Part shown: positions 41,132 through 49,656 of the stretch, piece by piece
Layout of the letters: each line of letters starts with the position of its first letter
Numbering within the stretch: the first letter of the stretch is position 1
Source: JAVBQJ01 sp045585875
Lineage (GTDB): Bacteria; Verrucomicrobiota; Lentisphaeria; Victivallales; Victivallaceae
DNA length: 64,000 bases
Assembly (NCBI GenBank): GCA_045585875.1
Contig: JAZMZH010000005.1
Location: 28,050 to 92,049, forward strand
Reading direction: 5' to 3'
Program-made: the position numbers and the translations under genes
Notes under the pieces: model-generated
The model's database searches: none
Told to the model about the DNA's origin: nothing
What the model saw: only the letters and a program-made list of their open reading frames with translations

Positions 41132-42110
41132 ATCCTCTCAGAAAGGCATGGCGCTGATCTCCGCGCTGCTGTTGCTGTCCGTGGCCTCGCTGCTGACCAT
41201 GACCGCGGTGCTGATCTCCCGGGTGAGCGCGGCGGAGACCGTGGCCGCCGCGGATTCGGCGGCGGCGGTTTACCGTCTGGAGAGCGCGATGAATACGCTG
41301 ATTTTTCTTCTCCGCAGCGATATGCGCGAACATCCCGACCGGGAAATCGACTCCGGAGCGTACGCTTCGCGCTTCAGCCGGGAGCGCTGGCAGGCGGACG
41401 GGGTGGAGCACGAACTGACGCTGGACGGCGAAATTTTCCGCTGCCGGATATGGGACGCGGCGGGGCTTTACAGCATCGACGGCGACCCGGAATTCGCCGG
41501 TTTCGAGGAGCGCTGGGCGGAGTGGATGAAGCGCGGCGAAGCCTGGGATTTTGATGAAAAATTGGAATACTCCCGGATGGCGGGGAGGATGCGGGATTAT
41601 ACGGACGGCGACGACATGGAGACGGCCGAGGGCGCCGAGGCGGACTTTTACACCGGATTGAAAATGTACCGGCTCCCCCGAAACGCTCCGCTTCAATTCA
41701 CCGGGGAGCTGCATTGGATCCCCGACAGTGAGAAATTTCTCGGCGCCGATGCGGACGGGCGTTTCCCGATGCTTCAGCCCGCGGCTCCCGCCGGACTGCC
41801 GGGGATGCCCTTTCAGGCCGATCTTTACTCCACTCCGGTGCGGCGGCTGGCCGCCCTGGCCGATCTCAGCGAGCGGGAGGAGGAGATGCTGGCCGAGGCC
41901 CGGGAAGAGTGGCTGGAGGAGCAGACGCCGCTCGGGATGACGCTTGAGCCGGAACTGTTTCAGCGGCTGCTGGAGATCGCTCCCGAGCGGGAATCCGGGT
42001 ACTATCTGCTGGAAGTCTCGGGCCGGGGCGGGACCGCCCGGGCCGTGATCGCTCCGGGAGACCCCGCCGGAACCCGTTTCATCGAGTACTACGACCTGTC
42101 GCTGCGCTGA
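41115..42110 (+). CDS. gspK: minor pseudopilin GspK (operon 2)
   Basis: This 331-residue protein starts with SSQKGMALISALLLLSVASL, the GspK type of helix without Glu at +5. RLESAMNTLIFLL matches the early helical segment of GspK, and an acidic stretch (YTDGDDMETAEGAEADFY) and HWIPDSEKFLGADADGR correspond to parts of the operon 1 protein. It ends operon 2, 5 bp from the convergent lexA stop. Confidence 0.8.
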   Translation: MMKRPESSQKGMALISALLLLSVASLLTMTAVLISRVSAAETVAAADSAAAVYRLESAMNTLIFLLRSDMREHPDREIDSGAYASRFSRERWQADGVEHELTLDGEIFRCRIWDAAGLYSIDGDPEFAGFEERWAEWMKRGEAWDFDEKLEYSRMAGRMRDYTDGDDMETAEGAEADFYTGLKMYRLPRNAPLQFTGELHWIPDSEKFLGADADGRFPMLQPAAPAGLPGMPFQADLYSTPVRRLAALADLSEREEEMLAEAREEWLEEQTPLGMTLEPELFQRLLEIAPERESGYYLLEVSGRGGTARAVIAPGDPAGTRFIEYYDLSLR

Positions 42111-42115
42111 CGAGT

Positions 42116-42751
42116 TCAGAAGGTGCGCTGGAGCGCGATGACCCGCCCCTGGATCGCGACCTCCGAATTTCTGTAGACCTGAGTCGGGTAATCGCTGTTG
42201 GCGGGGCGCAGTTCCAGTTTGCCGTTGCGCAGGGGGAAGAAGCTCTTGACGGTGACTTCGCCGTTGACCAGCGCCACCACCACGTCGCCGGGACGGACGG
42301 TGGCGGTGCGCTTGATGATGACCACGTCGTCCTCGCAGATGCCCAGCTCCCTCATGCTCTCGCCGGAAACCCGCAGCGCGAAAATTTCGTTGTCGCGGGC
42401 GTTGAATTTCTCCGCCAGCGCCCTGGAGATCACCGCTTCGCCGATGATCTCCTGTCGGCTTTCGGCGGGGGCTCCGGCATTGATGCGGCCCAGCAGCGGC
42501 ACCGGCAGGGCGAAGGACATGTGCATGGGGCGCGCCGGATGGCGGCTGCCCAGGAGATTGATGCTCCGCGCCTTGGAGGAGCGCTGCAGCTGATTTTTAC
42601 GTTCCAGAGCCTTGAGGTGGGCGAATACCGTGGATGCCTTTACGCCGAGGTGTTCGGCGATTTCGTAGACGGTGGGGGCCATGCCCTCGCGATCCTGAAA
42701 ATCTTCGATGAATTCCAGCACGAGTTTCTGCTTTTCGGTCAGGTCTTTCAT
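42116..42751 (-). CDS. lexA: LexA repressor
   Basis: This 211-residue protein is the SOS repressor and S24 self-peptidase. It has a winged HTH (LTEKQKLVLEFIEDFQDREG, TVYEIAEHLGVKASTVFAHL), the Ala92-Gly93 cleavage site (NAGAP), Ser132 in VSGESM and Lys169 in VTVKSFF. The Ser-Lys spacing of 37 equals that of E. coli LexA. The start overlaps the aminotransferase stop by 4 bp, so in this organism lexA is translated from an operon with aspC-like, not from its own visible promoter. Confidence 0.95.
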   Translation of the reverse strand: MKDLTEKQKLVLEFIEDFQDREGMAPTVYEIAEHLGVKASTVFAHLKALERKNQLQRSSKARSINLLGSRHPARPMHMSFALPVPLLGRINAGAPAESRQEIIGEAVISRALAEKFNARDNEIFALRVSGESMRELGICEDDVVIIKRTATVRPGDVVVALVNGEVTVKSFFPLRNGKLELRPANSDYPTQVYRNSEVAIQGRVIALQRTF

Positions 42752-43953
42752 TTCGCGCTCTCCTGACGGGAGCCGAGACCGGCGCAGAAGTTGCCGATGC
42801 GCTCGACGGATTTGCGGATGTTGTCCTCGCTGCATGCGTAGGAGAGTCGGATCATGCCCTCGGCGTTGAAGCTCCGGCCCGGGATGGCCGCCACCAGCGC
42901 CTTTTCCAGCAGCCGGGCGCAGAAGTCGTCGGAATTCAGCCCGAATGCGGAGATGTCGCACATGACGTAAAAGGCCCCGTCCGGCTTGTGAAAGGTCAGC
43001 TGCGGAATCTTTTCGAGGAGGCCGCAGATGAGCTGTCTGCGTTCGCCGAAGGCGCGGATCATCGCCCGCACCTCATCCTCGGCCTTTCCCTCCAGCGCCG
43101 CGATCGCGCCGTATTGGGCGAAGGTGGTGGGATTGCTGGTGGCGTGGCTCTGGAGGGCGGCGATGCGCCTGGTCAGCCAGGCCGGGGCGGTCAGATAACC
43201 GAGGCGCCATCCGGTCATGGCGTAAGTTTTGCTGAAGCCGTTTACGGTGATGGTCCGGTCGGCGATTTCGCGGTTCAGGGAGGCGATGCTGCAATGGGGC
43301 AGGGCGGGGTTGTAAGTCAGCCGTCCGTAGATTTCATCGGCCAGCACCATGACGTTGCGCCGCACCGCGACCTCGGCGATGGCCTCGAGGGTTTCGCGGC
43401 GGTAAACCGCTCCGGTGGGGTTGGAGGGGGAATTCAGGATAATCAGTCTCGTCCGGTCGGTGATGATGGCGTCCAGGGCGGCGGCGTCCGGTTCGTAAGC
43501 CGCCTCCGCCGAGGTGGGGAGGGCCACCGGGACCGCGCCCGAAGCCCGGACGATCTCGGGGTAGCTGAGCCAGAAGGGCGCGGGGATCACGACCTCGTCG
43601 CCGGGGCCGCAGAGGGCGCCGATCGCCGAAAAGATGGAAAACTTGGCGCCGGGGGCCACCACGATCCGGTCCGGAGTGGTGGCGATGCCGTCTTCGGCAG
43701 TGAATTTTTCGGCGATGAGTTTTTTGAGCTCCGGCATGCCGCTGGCGGCGGTGTAGCCGACTTTTCCGGCGTTGAGAGCCGCGATGCACGCGTCCTTGAT
43801 GGCCTTGGGCGTATCGAAATCCGGCTCTCCTGCAGACATGCTGCATACGTCCAGACCGGAAGCGCGCATTTCCTTGGCTCTCCCGCTGATGGCCAGCGTT
43901 GCCGACGGCCTGAGTCCGGCCATGAATCCTCTGGTTTCCTGTAAATCGAGCAT
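42748..43953 (-). CDS. aspC: class I aminotransferase (aspartate type)
   Basis: This 401-residue PLP enzyme matches the type I-beta aspartate aminotransferases: SAGEPDFDTP, LNSPSNPTGAVY, LADEIYGRLTY and NGFSKTYAMTGWRLGYL with the PLP Lys. It moves amino groups between aspartate and 2-oxoglutarate or related keto acids. The start at 43953 follows GGGAGAAAA. It is the first gene of a two-gene operon with lexA. Its exact substrate is not certain from sequence. Confidence 0.9.
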   Translation of the reverse strand: MLDLQETRGFMAGLRPSATLAISGRAKEMRASGLDVCSMSAGEPDFDTPKAIKDACIAALNAGKVGYTAASGMPELKKLIAEKFTAEDGIATTPDRIVVAPGAKFSIFSAIGALCGPGDEVVIPAPFWLSYPEIVRASGAVPVALPTSAEAAYEPDAAALDAIITDRTRLIILNSPSNPTGAVYRRETLEAIAEVAVRRNVMVLADEIYGRLTYNPALPHCSIASLNREIADRTITVNGFSKTYAMTGWRLGYLTAPAWLTRRIAALQSHATSNPTTFAQYGAIAALEGKAEDEVRAMIRAFGERRQLICGLLEKIPQLTFHKPDGAFYVMCDISAFGLNSDDFCARLLEKALVAAIPGRSFNAEGMIRLSYACSEDNIRKSVERIGNFCAGLGSRQESAK

Positions 43954-44157
43954 TTTTCTCCCTGAATCCGCTTGGTGTGATCGGATGAAGCCGACTGGTC
44001 GGCACGACAAACGCTTAATATAACGCAGAATTGCCGAAATAAAAGGCGAAAACTCCACAATATAACAAAAAAAATCAGCCGAACCGCCCGGTGTGCCGCC
44101 GAAGGGTCGATCCGCCGGGAGCCCGGCTCCCTCCGCTCCCTCAGCGGAAATCCGGCG

Positions 44158-45030
44158 TCACCGATTGCGGAACTTTTCCGGCGTCACGCCGTTTTTCGCC
44201 TTGAAACAGCGGATGAAATAGTTGGGATCGGCAAATCCGCTTTGAAACGCAATTTCGCGGACGGTGCAATGGCTTTCATTCAACAGGGATTCCGCGTGAA
44301 GCAGACGGCGGTTTTGCAGGTAGAGCCGCGGCGAAGTCCCCAGATGATGCCGGAAGAGTTTATTCAGATGATTCGGAGTGATCTGCAATTCCGCGGCGAT
44401 ATCCCGGATCTGCACCTCCGAATCGGTGAAACTCTGATCCAGCAGGCGTTTGCCCTGAAAGAATGTCGAATTCCTTTCCCGTTTCCCTTCGGCATGTTCG
44501 GAGGCGGTCAGCACCGTCCCCAGGATCCGGAGAAAAATCCCCAGCCGCTGAAGCTGTGAACCGAGGTTGTCCGGAGCGATTTCAAAAAACTGCCGGAACC
44601 AGGTCAGAAGCCGGCCCGGCTGCTCCCCGTTCAGTTGAAAACATGCCGGGAAGGGAATGTCGTCTCCGGGGTAACTCCGGGCCGAGTCCTCCGGTTTGAA
44701 GCGGATGGGACTGTCCTGAAAAACCCAGATCTTCCGTCCGTCCCGATGCGCGGGACAATCTCCGAACCAGTCGAAATGGATGCACCACCGGGTGCAGGCT
44801 GTATCCGCGATCGAACAGTGTTCATGATTGGGAGGGATGATCATGACCGTCCCGGACTTGCAGAAAAACGTCTGATGTTCCGTGATCACCCGGCAGTTCC
44901 CTCCGGTAAAAAAGACCAGTTCATAATCATAGATCTGCCGGTTCGGCTCAATCCATCCCCTGGGGCAGTTCCCCTCCCAGACCGCGCCGGTGTGAATGTT
45001 CAGGTTTTGAATCACGGATGATTGCTCCAT
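44158..45030 (-). CDS. AraC-family regulator of glycan island
   Basis: This 290-residue protein has an N-terminal cupin (AraC binding domain: VMIIPPNHEHCSIAD) and a C-terminal double HTH (VQIRDIAAELQITPNHLNKL, ending YFIRCFKAKNGVTPEKFRNR). It faces the glycan genes and starts one base from a motif that recurs before the cupin gene at 47267, so it probably controls both and itself. The ligand is likely a sugar. A minus-strand promoter TTGACT-16-TATACT lies upstream. Confidence 0.9.
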   Translation of the reverse strand: MEQSSVIQNLNIHTGAVWEGNCPRGWIEPNRQIYDYELVFFTGGNCRVITEHQTFFCKSGTVMIIPPNHEHCSIADTACTRWCIHFDWFGDCPAHRDGRKIWVFQDSPIRFKPEDSARSYPGDDIPFPACFQLNGEQPGRLLTWFRQFFEIAPDNLGSQLQRLGIFLRILGTVLTASEHAEGKRERNSTFFQGKRLLDQSFTDSEVQIRDIAAELQITPNHLNKLFRHHLGTSPRLYLQNRRLLHAESLLNESHCTVREIAFQSGFADPNYFIRCFKAKNGVTPEKFRNR

Positions 45031-45078
45031 GCTATGATTGATTGATGTGTCCTATTGTACATTTCTTCCTGTCAGGAT
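45031..45078 (+). promoter_or_regulatory. AraC operator, copy 1
   Basis: The motif GCTATGATTGATTGAT, GTGTCCTATTGT and, 12 bp on, GTCAGGAT is shared with 47177-47223. It covers the -35 of the plus-strand promoter and lies between the regulator's own promoter and start codon, fitting activation outward and self-repression. Confidence 0.65.
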
Positions 45079-45083
45079 ATAGT
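45055..45083 (+). promoter_or_regulatory. promoter of glycosidase gene 45128
   Basis: TTGTAC (45055-45060), 17 bp, TATAGT (45078-45083). The operator overlaps its -35. Confidence 0.6.
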
Positions 45084-45106
45084 ATACCATGTTCGCAGAA
45101 AAAGTC
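45079..45106 (-). promoter_or_regulatory. promoter of AraC regulator
   Basis: On the minus strand TTGACT and TATACT are 16 bp apart within about 45079-45106, some 50-75 bp before the regulator start. Confidence 0.55.
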
Positions 45107-45127
45107 AAATCATAAGAAAGATTTTTA

Positions 45128-47149
45128 ATGACGAAAAAGCTTTTCAAGTGCTATTCGCGGCTGCTGATCGACAGTCACATCTCCGATCAGAAGCCGGAAT
45201 ACATGAGCCGGTTTTCTCCGCGGGAATATGTGCGGATGGTGAAACTTTCCGGCGTGGAGAGCGCCATGGTCTACGCTGCCGACCATAACGGGAACTGCTA
45301 TTATCCCACCAAAGTCGGACATCCCCACGGAGGAATGAAGGACCGCGACTTTTTCGGCGAAACCGTGGCCCTGCTGAAAAAAAACGGCATCGCCGCCATC
45401 GCTTATTACACGGTCATTTACAACAATGACTGCGCGAAGCGTTTCCCCGCCGCCCGCCTGGTCAACCGCTGCGGGGAGAGCCGGGACGGGCGTTACCATT
45501 TCACCTGCCCGAATCAGCCGCAGGCGCGGGAGTTCTACCGGGAGCAGATCCGGGAAATTCTGCAATATGACCTGGACGGGCTTTTCATCGACATGACCTT
45601 CTGGCCGTCGATCTGTTTCTGCGATGCGTGCCGGAAAAAGTACGGCAAACCGTTTCCCGAACGGATCGACTGGAGCAGCCCGGAATGGATCTCTTTTCAG
45701 CGCTTCCGGGAGAACTCCATGGCGGAATTTGCCGAAGAGCTGACCCTCCATGCGCGAAAATGCAAACCCGGCATTTCCGTGACGCATCAGTTCTCTCCCG
45801 TGCTCCACGGCTGGTATCTGGGACAGTCCGACGGCATCGCGGAGGCTTCGGATTATGCTTCCGGGGATTTCTACGGCGGCAAACTGCAGCAGCGGTTCGC
45901 GGTGAAGGCGTTTGACGCGTACACCCGGCACGCGCCTTTTGAATTCATGACTTCCCGCTGTGTTTCCCTGCGGGATCACACCTCCTCCAAGAGCGAAGAG
46001 GAACTTTTCCTCAGCGCCCTGACCACACTGGCCAACGGCGGCGCGTATTTCTTTATCGACGCCATCAATCCGGACGGGACTCTGGAGGAATCCTTTTACC
46101 GCCGGTTTCATCGGCTGAACGAGCGGCTCAAACCCTTCCGGGAGTGCCTGGAGGAATCCCGTTTCCGCCTGACCGCCCGGGTGGGGCTGTGGTTTTCCAT
46201 CCTCTGCTGCGTGGACAAAACTCTCAACGGACAGGAGCTTGCGTCCTTCCGCAGTCACGGCGACAATATGGCGCTCTGCCGAAATCCGATCCTGGAGGAA
46301 GTCCTCGGGACGGCGGAGATCCTGAACCGGATGCACATCCCTTATAAAGTTCTGAAAGGCGGCGGCGATTTTTCCGGACTCGACGCGATCATCATCAACA
46401 ATGCCGTCTATCTGTCGGCGGAGGAGTGCGATCAGCTGCGCCGGTTTGTGCGCGCGGGCGGCACCCTGATCGCCACCGGGGAGACCTCTCTGCGCGATCC
46501 GTCGGGAAACACTTCCGGCAATTTCCGGTTGTCCGATCTCTTCGGGGTGGATTTCTCCGGCGGGTATTCGGATGTCGTGACTTATTTCGGGGAGGAGCGG
46601 ATTCTCTCCCGGGGCAGGGCGCCTCTGGTCGCAGCCGCGGAGGATGTTCAGGTCCGCGATTGCCTGACGTTTCCGGATTTCCCCTGTCACGATCCCGACT
46701 GTTATGCGTCCATTCACTCCGATCCGCCGGGGGATCAAACCGGTTATCCGGCGTGGACCGTGCATCGGTACGGAGCGGGGAAATGCGTCTTTCTGGCGCC
46801 TCCGGTGCTTCTGCTGCGTCAGTATACCCAGCAGGAATTCGGCAAGAAGCTGTTCCGCGAGTTTCTGCCGCGGACCGTTGTTTCTTCGCGGAATCTGCCG
46901 GAATCGGCGGAGGTGACCCTGCTGGCGTCGGCGGACGCCTCCCGGCATCTGCTCTGCATCGTGAACGCCCAGAACGAACTGCCGGCGATCCCGCTGCGCG
47001 ACGTGGAATTGCAGCTCGCCCTGCCGTTTCCCGTCCGGCGGATCGTCCGGGTCGCGGACGGCTCGGAGGTGAAATTCGGCAATGAGAACGGTCTGATCCG
47101 ATTCGCGGTTCCGGAGATTCAGGCCGGGGAGTTCTGCCTGCTGGAGTGA
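45128..47149 (+). CDS. glycoside-hydrolase-like protein with trimerisation-type domain
   Basis: This 673-residue protein has no signal peptide and is likely cytoplasmic. The N-terminal TIM barrel resembles alpha-amylase/fucosidase-like families used in PVC bacteria: DLDGLFIDMTFW with Asp155 as a candidate nucleophile, followed by a FCDACRKKYG Cys pair. A middle flavodoxin-like region (DAIIINNAVYLSAEECDQL, VRAGGTLIATGETS) matches the beta-galactosidase trimerisation domain. A small beta domain ends the protein. The substrate is unknown. It is first in line under the AraC operator. Confidence 0.7.
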   Translation: MTKKLFKCYSRLLIDSHISDQKPEYMSRFSPREYVRMVKLSGVESAMVYAADHNGNCYYPTKVGHPHGGMKDRDFFGETVALLKKNGIAAIAYYTVIYNNDCAKRFPAARLVNRCGESRDGRYHFTCPNQPQAREFYREQIREILQYDLDGLFIDMTFWPSICFCDACRKKYGKPFPERIDWSSPEWISFQRFRENSMAEFAEELTLHARKCKPGISVTHQFSPVLHGWYLGQSDGIAEASDYASGDFYGGKLQQRFAVKAFDAYTRHAPFEFMTSRCVSLRDHTSSKSEEELFLSALTTLANGGAYFFIDAINPDGTLEESFYRRFHRLNERLKPFRECLEESRFRLTARVGLWFSILCCVDKTLNGQELASFRSHGDNMALCRNPILEEVLGTAEILNRMHIPYKVLKGGGDFSGLDAIIINNAVYLSAEECDQLRRFVRAGGTLIATGETSLRDPSGNTSGNFRLSDLFGVDFSGGYSDVVTYFGEERILSRGRAPLVAAAEDVQVRDCLTFPDFPCHDPDCYASIHSDPPGDQTGYPAWTVHRYGAGKCVFLAPPVLLLRQYTQQEFGKKLFREFLPRTVVSSRNLPESAEVTLLASADASRHLLCIVNAQNELPAIPLRDVELQLALPFPVRRIVRVADGSEVKFGNENGLIRFAVPEIQAGEFCLLE

Positions 47150-47176
47150 ATTTTTGCCGAAAGGGATTGTTTTGTG

Positions 47177-47229
47177 CTATATTTGATTGATACGTTCTAT
47201 TGTCAAAACTGAAAGTCAGGATTAGGGTA
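47177..47229 (+). promoter_or_regulatory. AraC operator, copy 2, and promoter of cupin gene
   Basis: GCTATATTTGATTGAT, ACGTTCTATTGT and, 11 bp on, GTCAGGAT repeat the motif at 45031-45078. TTGTCA (47201-47206) would be the -35 and TAGGGT (47224-47229) a weak -10, 17 bp apart, in the same geometry as copy 1. Confidence 0.6.
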
Positions 47230-47266
47230 ATTATGAGAAAACCAAAATGTCGTCAAGGAGTGAGCC

Positions 47267-48478
47267 ATGGCTGAAATCCGCGATCTCTTCGCTGCCGGAA
47301 ACGGGATCTTCCGCCTGGCGCCCAACTGGGTGCCGCGCAGTTTCTGCATCCCCGGACGGCGGATCAAACTGCATCCCGACGATTATTATGCGCTGGGAAG
47401 TGAGCGCGGCGGCATAGACGAGCGCTGGCTGGGCTGCACCACCCCCGCCGACAACGGTCCTCTGACCGCGAAAAACGAGGGCATCAGCCATATCGCCGCT
47501 CCGGACGGGACCCTGATCCCCCTGACCGAAGCCGTCGAGGAACTCGGCGCGGCACTGATCGGGGAGCGTCTCTGGAGCCGGTATCACTGCTGGCCGGTTT
47601 ATTCCAAATTTTTCGACAATCTCGGTCCGCTGCCGCATCACATCCATCACCGGGAGGAACATGCCCGGCTGGTCGGGCAGCGCGGCAAACCGGAATGTTA
47701 TTATTTCCCGCCGCAGCTGAACAATCACGGCGGTCATTTCCCCTTCACCTTTTTCGGGTTCGAGCCGGGGACGACCAGGGAGCAGGTCCGGGAATGTCTG
47801 AAGAACTTCACCAAAGGCGACAACAAGATCACCAATCTCTCCAAAGCCTACCGTCTGGAACCGGGCACCGGCTGGGACGTGCCGCCGGGCGTGCTCCATG
47901 CTCCCGGCAGCCTCTGCACCTACGAGCCGCAGTTCGCCAGCGACGTCTACGCCATGTACCAGAGCCTCGTGGACGATCAGATCGTGCCCGAATCCCTGCT
48001 CTGGAAGGATTGCCCGAAAGACCGGATCGGCGATTTCGATTATCTGATGGAGGTTATCGACTGGGAGCTCAACGTCGATCCGGAGTTCGGGAAACACCGT
48101 TTCATGCGGCCTGTCCCGGCGGATTCGGAGGAGGCCATGCGCGCCGCCGGATACATCGACCGGTGGGTCTGTTATAAAACCGGCGCGGTATCCGCCAAGG
48201 AGCTGACCGTTTTGCCGGGGCGCGAGGCCGTGATCCGGGATGCCGCCGCCTACGGACTGATTATGATGCAGGGGCATGGGTCGATCAACGGGATGCCGCT
48301 GGAAACTCCGGCGCTGATCCGCTACGGCCAGTTGACCAACGATGAATATTTCGTTTCCGAAGCCGCGGCGACGGCCGGGGTGAGGATCGTCAATGAATCC
48401 GACCGGGATCCCATCGTGATGCTCAAGCATTTCGGACCGGAAAATCCGGACTGGGTCGAACAATTTGCCGGGAAGTAG
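47267..48478 (+). CDS. mannose-6-phosphate-isomerase-like cupin enzyme
   Basis: This 403-residue protein resembles type I phosphomannose isomerases. The metal site is visible as PHHIHHREEH (His124-His128) with the KPE motif at 141-143 and a second His in WDVPPGVLHAPGS. Such enzymes interconvert mannose and fructose forms. The relation is distant, so the exact sugar is open; D-lyxose or other aldose isomerases are alternatives. AAGGAG precedes the start. The shared AraC operator suggests it handles the sugar freed by the neighbouring glycosidases, in line with the GH38 mannosidase downstream. Confidence 0.7.
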   Translation: MAEIRDLFAAGNGIFRLAPNWVPRSFCIPGRRIKLHPDDYYALGSERGGIDERWLGCTTPADNGPLTAKNEGISHIAAPDGTLIPLTEAVEELGAALIGERLWSRYHCWPVYSKFFDNLGPLPHHIHHREEHARLVGQRGKPECYYFPPQLNNHGGHFPFTFFGFEPGTTREQVRECLKNFTKGDNKITNLSKAYRLEPGTGWDVPPGVLHAPGSLCTYEPQFASDVYAMYQSLVDDQIVPESLLWKDCPKDRIGDFDYLMEVIDWELNVDPEFGKHRFMRPVPADSEEAMRAAGYIDRWVCYKTGAVSAKELTVLPGREAVIRDAAAYGLIMMQGHGSINGMPLETPALIRYGQLTNDEYFVSEAAATAGVRIVNESDRDPIVMLKHFGPENPDWVEQFAGK

Positions 48479-48500
48479 ACGGCAGTCGATCGTCGGGATC

Positions 48501-48530
48501 TTGGTTTTTTTGAGAAAAATGTGCTATCTT
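48501..48530 (+). promoter_or_regulatory. extended -10 promoter before prepilin gene
   Basis: TTGGTT (48501-48506), 18 bp, TATCTT (48525-48530) with TGC before it. The 48479-48847 gap is a long leader of more than 300 bp; I see no convincing gene in it. Confidence 0.5.
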
Positions 48531-48847
48531 ATATCGGTGCGGGCGCCGGATGATCCGAACCCGTGAATGATAAAAGGACAGCGGATGATTTTTGACGGAA
48601 ACAGACTTGATCGGGAGTTGAGCGGAGGGGCGCCCTCTGGCGTGCGTCCGGCTCGCTTTATAACCGGAACGGCCGGTGAAACGGAAGAAAGGAGGGATCG
48701 TGTTTTGCCGCCGGAATGTGGTCCGTTAACCAGAACATCCCGAAACGGGAGAAAGGCGAGTGAGATATGAAATCATGCAAAACCTGAAGATTGAAGTTGG
48801 AGGAAACAACATAAAATTCAGAAAACACTAAAGAAAGAAATTGAAAA

Positions 48848-49498
48848 ATGAAGAAGATTTTTACTTTGATAGAACTGCTCGTCGTGATCGCGATCATCGC
48901 CATCCTCGCCAGCATGCTGCTGCCCGCGCTCTCCAAGGCCCGGGCCGCCGCTCAGAACATCAAGTGCATCAACAATTTCAAGCAGCAGGGCCTGGCGTTT
49001 GAGCTGTACTGCAACGATAACGGAGATTATTATCCCTGGGGTGCCGGCCAGCCTGATTACTCGATGACCTGGGAGACGGTGATGAGGGAACAAGGCACGA
49101 CCACGGCTGCCATACAAGACAACGGCACGAAGACGGTTGCCACCATCTGTCTCTGCCCCTCCGCATCGACTCACAGATTGCGCAGTTCCGTTATTTACGG
49201 CGATTACATGTACAACATGCGCCTGCTGGGCTTTAAGCAGTATGGCGCTGTGCCCCGTAATCGCTCAAGGATGAAAGACCTCAGCAGAACTCTGGTGACG
49301 GTGGACGCCAACGAAGGCAGCGGGGATTGTTACGTCGAATTCATAGCCGATGCGCAAAATACCAATCGGGTTTCCACTCGGCACTCCGAGGGGCATATCA
49401 ATGTGCTGTTCGGCGACGGTCACGCGGGCAAGGTCAATGTCTCCGCGGCTGAGAGCGAGCTCACGCATAATGCAAGCAATCAACTGATCAGCATGTGA
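48848..49498 (+). CDS. secreted prepilin-like protein with H-X-DG tail
   Basis: This 216-residue protein has the leader MKKI before FTLIELLVVIAIIAILASML, then KARAAAQNIKCINNFKQQGL, the standard N-terminus of the prepilin-like proteins expanded in Planctomycetes and Lentisphaerae. The tail has RHSEGHINVLFGDGHAGKV, the processing-associated H-Xn-DG motif; here ten residues separate His and DG, one more than usual. It should be exported as a pseudopilin. It sits between sugar-catabolic genes, so it may aid capture or secretion at the glycan surface. Confidence 0.85.
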   Translation: MKKIFTLIELLVVIAIIAILASMLLPALSKARAAAQNIKCINNFKQQGLAFELYCNDNGDYYPWGAGQPDYSMTWETVMREQGTTTAAIQDNGTKTVATICLCPSASTHRLRSSVIYGDYMYNMRLLGFKQYGAVPRNRSRMKDLSRTLVTVDANEGSGDCYVEFIADAQNTNRVSTRHSEGHINVLFGDGHAGKVNVSAAESELTHNASNQLISM

Positions 49499-49509
49499 AT
49501 CCGGAGATT

Positions 49510-49556
49510 TGCGGGGCGATATTTCATGGGGCACAGTGCCCTGTTGTCGCCCCGCA
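49510..49556 (+). terminator. hairpin terminator after prepilin gene
   Basis: A perfect 10-bp stem TGCGGGGCGA (49510-49519) / TCGCCCCGCA (49547-49556) encloses a second hairpin GGGCAC/GTGCCC (49529-49541). TTTCT follows. Confidence 0.75.
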
Positions 49557-49574
49557 TTTCTCAAAGCGCTCTTT

Positions 49575-49623
49575 CAGGGGACGTGATCGGGATTCCTGCC
49601 GATCATAATGCGGATGGCCCCTG
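49575..49623 (+). promoter_or_regulatory. hairpin leader before GH38 gene
   Basis: CAGGGG (49575-49580) pairs with CCCCTG (49618-49623) and encloses GATCGG (49585-49590) / CCGATC (49599-49604). It falls between the terminator and the GH38 start and may affect entry into that operon. Confidence 0.4.
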
Positions 49624-49656
49624 CAGACCGATGAATTGAATCGCGACGTCTCTGTC

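Noticed and set aside
48567..48770. A 67-codon frame in the prepilin leader
   Set aside because: It has no ribosome site, no recognisable composition and ends well before the prepilin; treated as untranslated leader.
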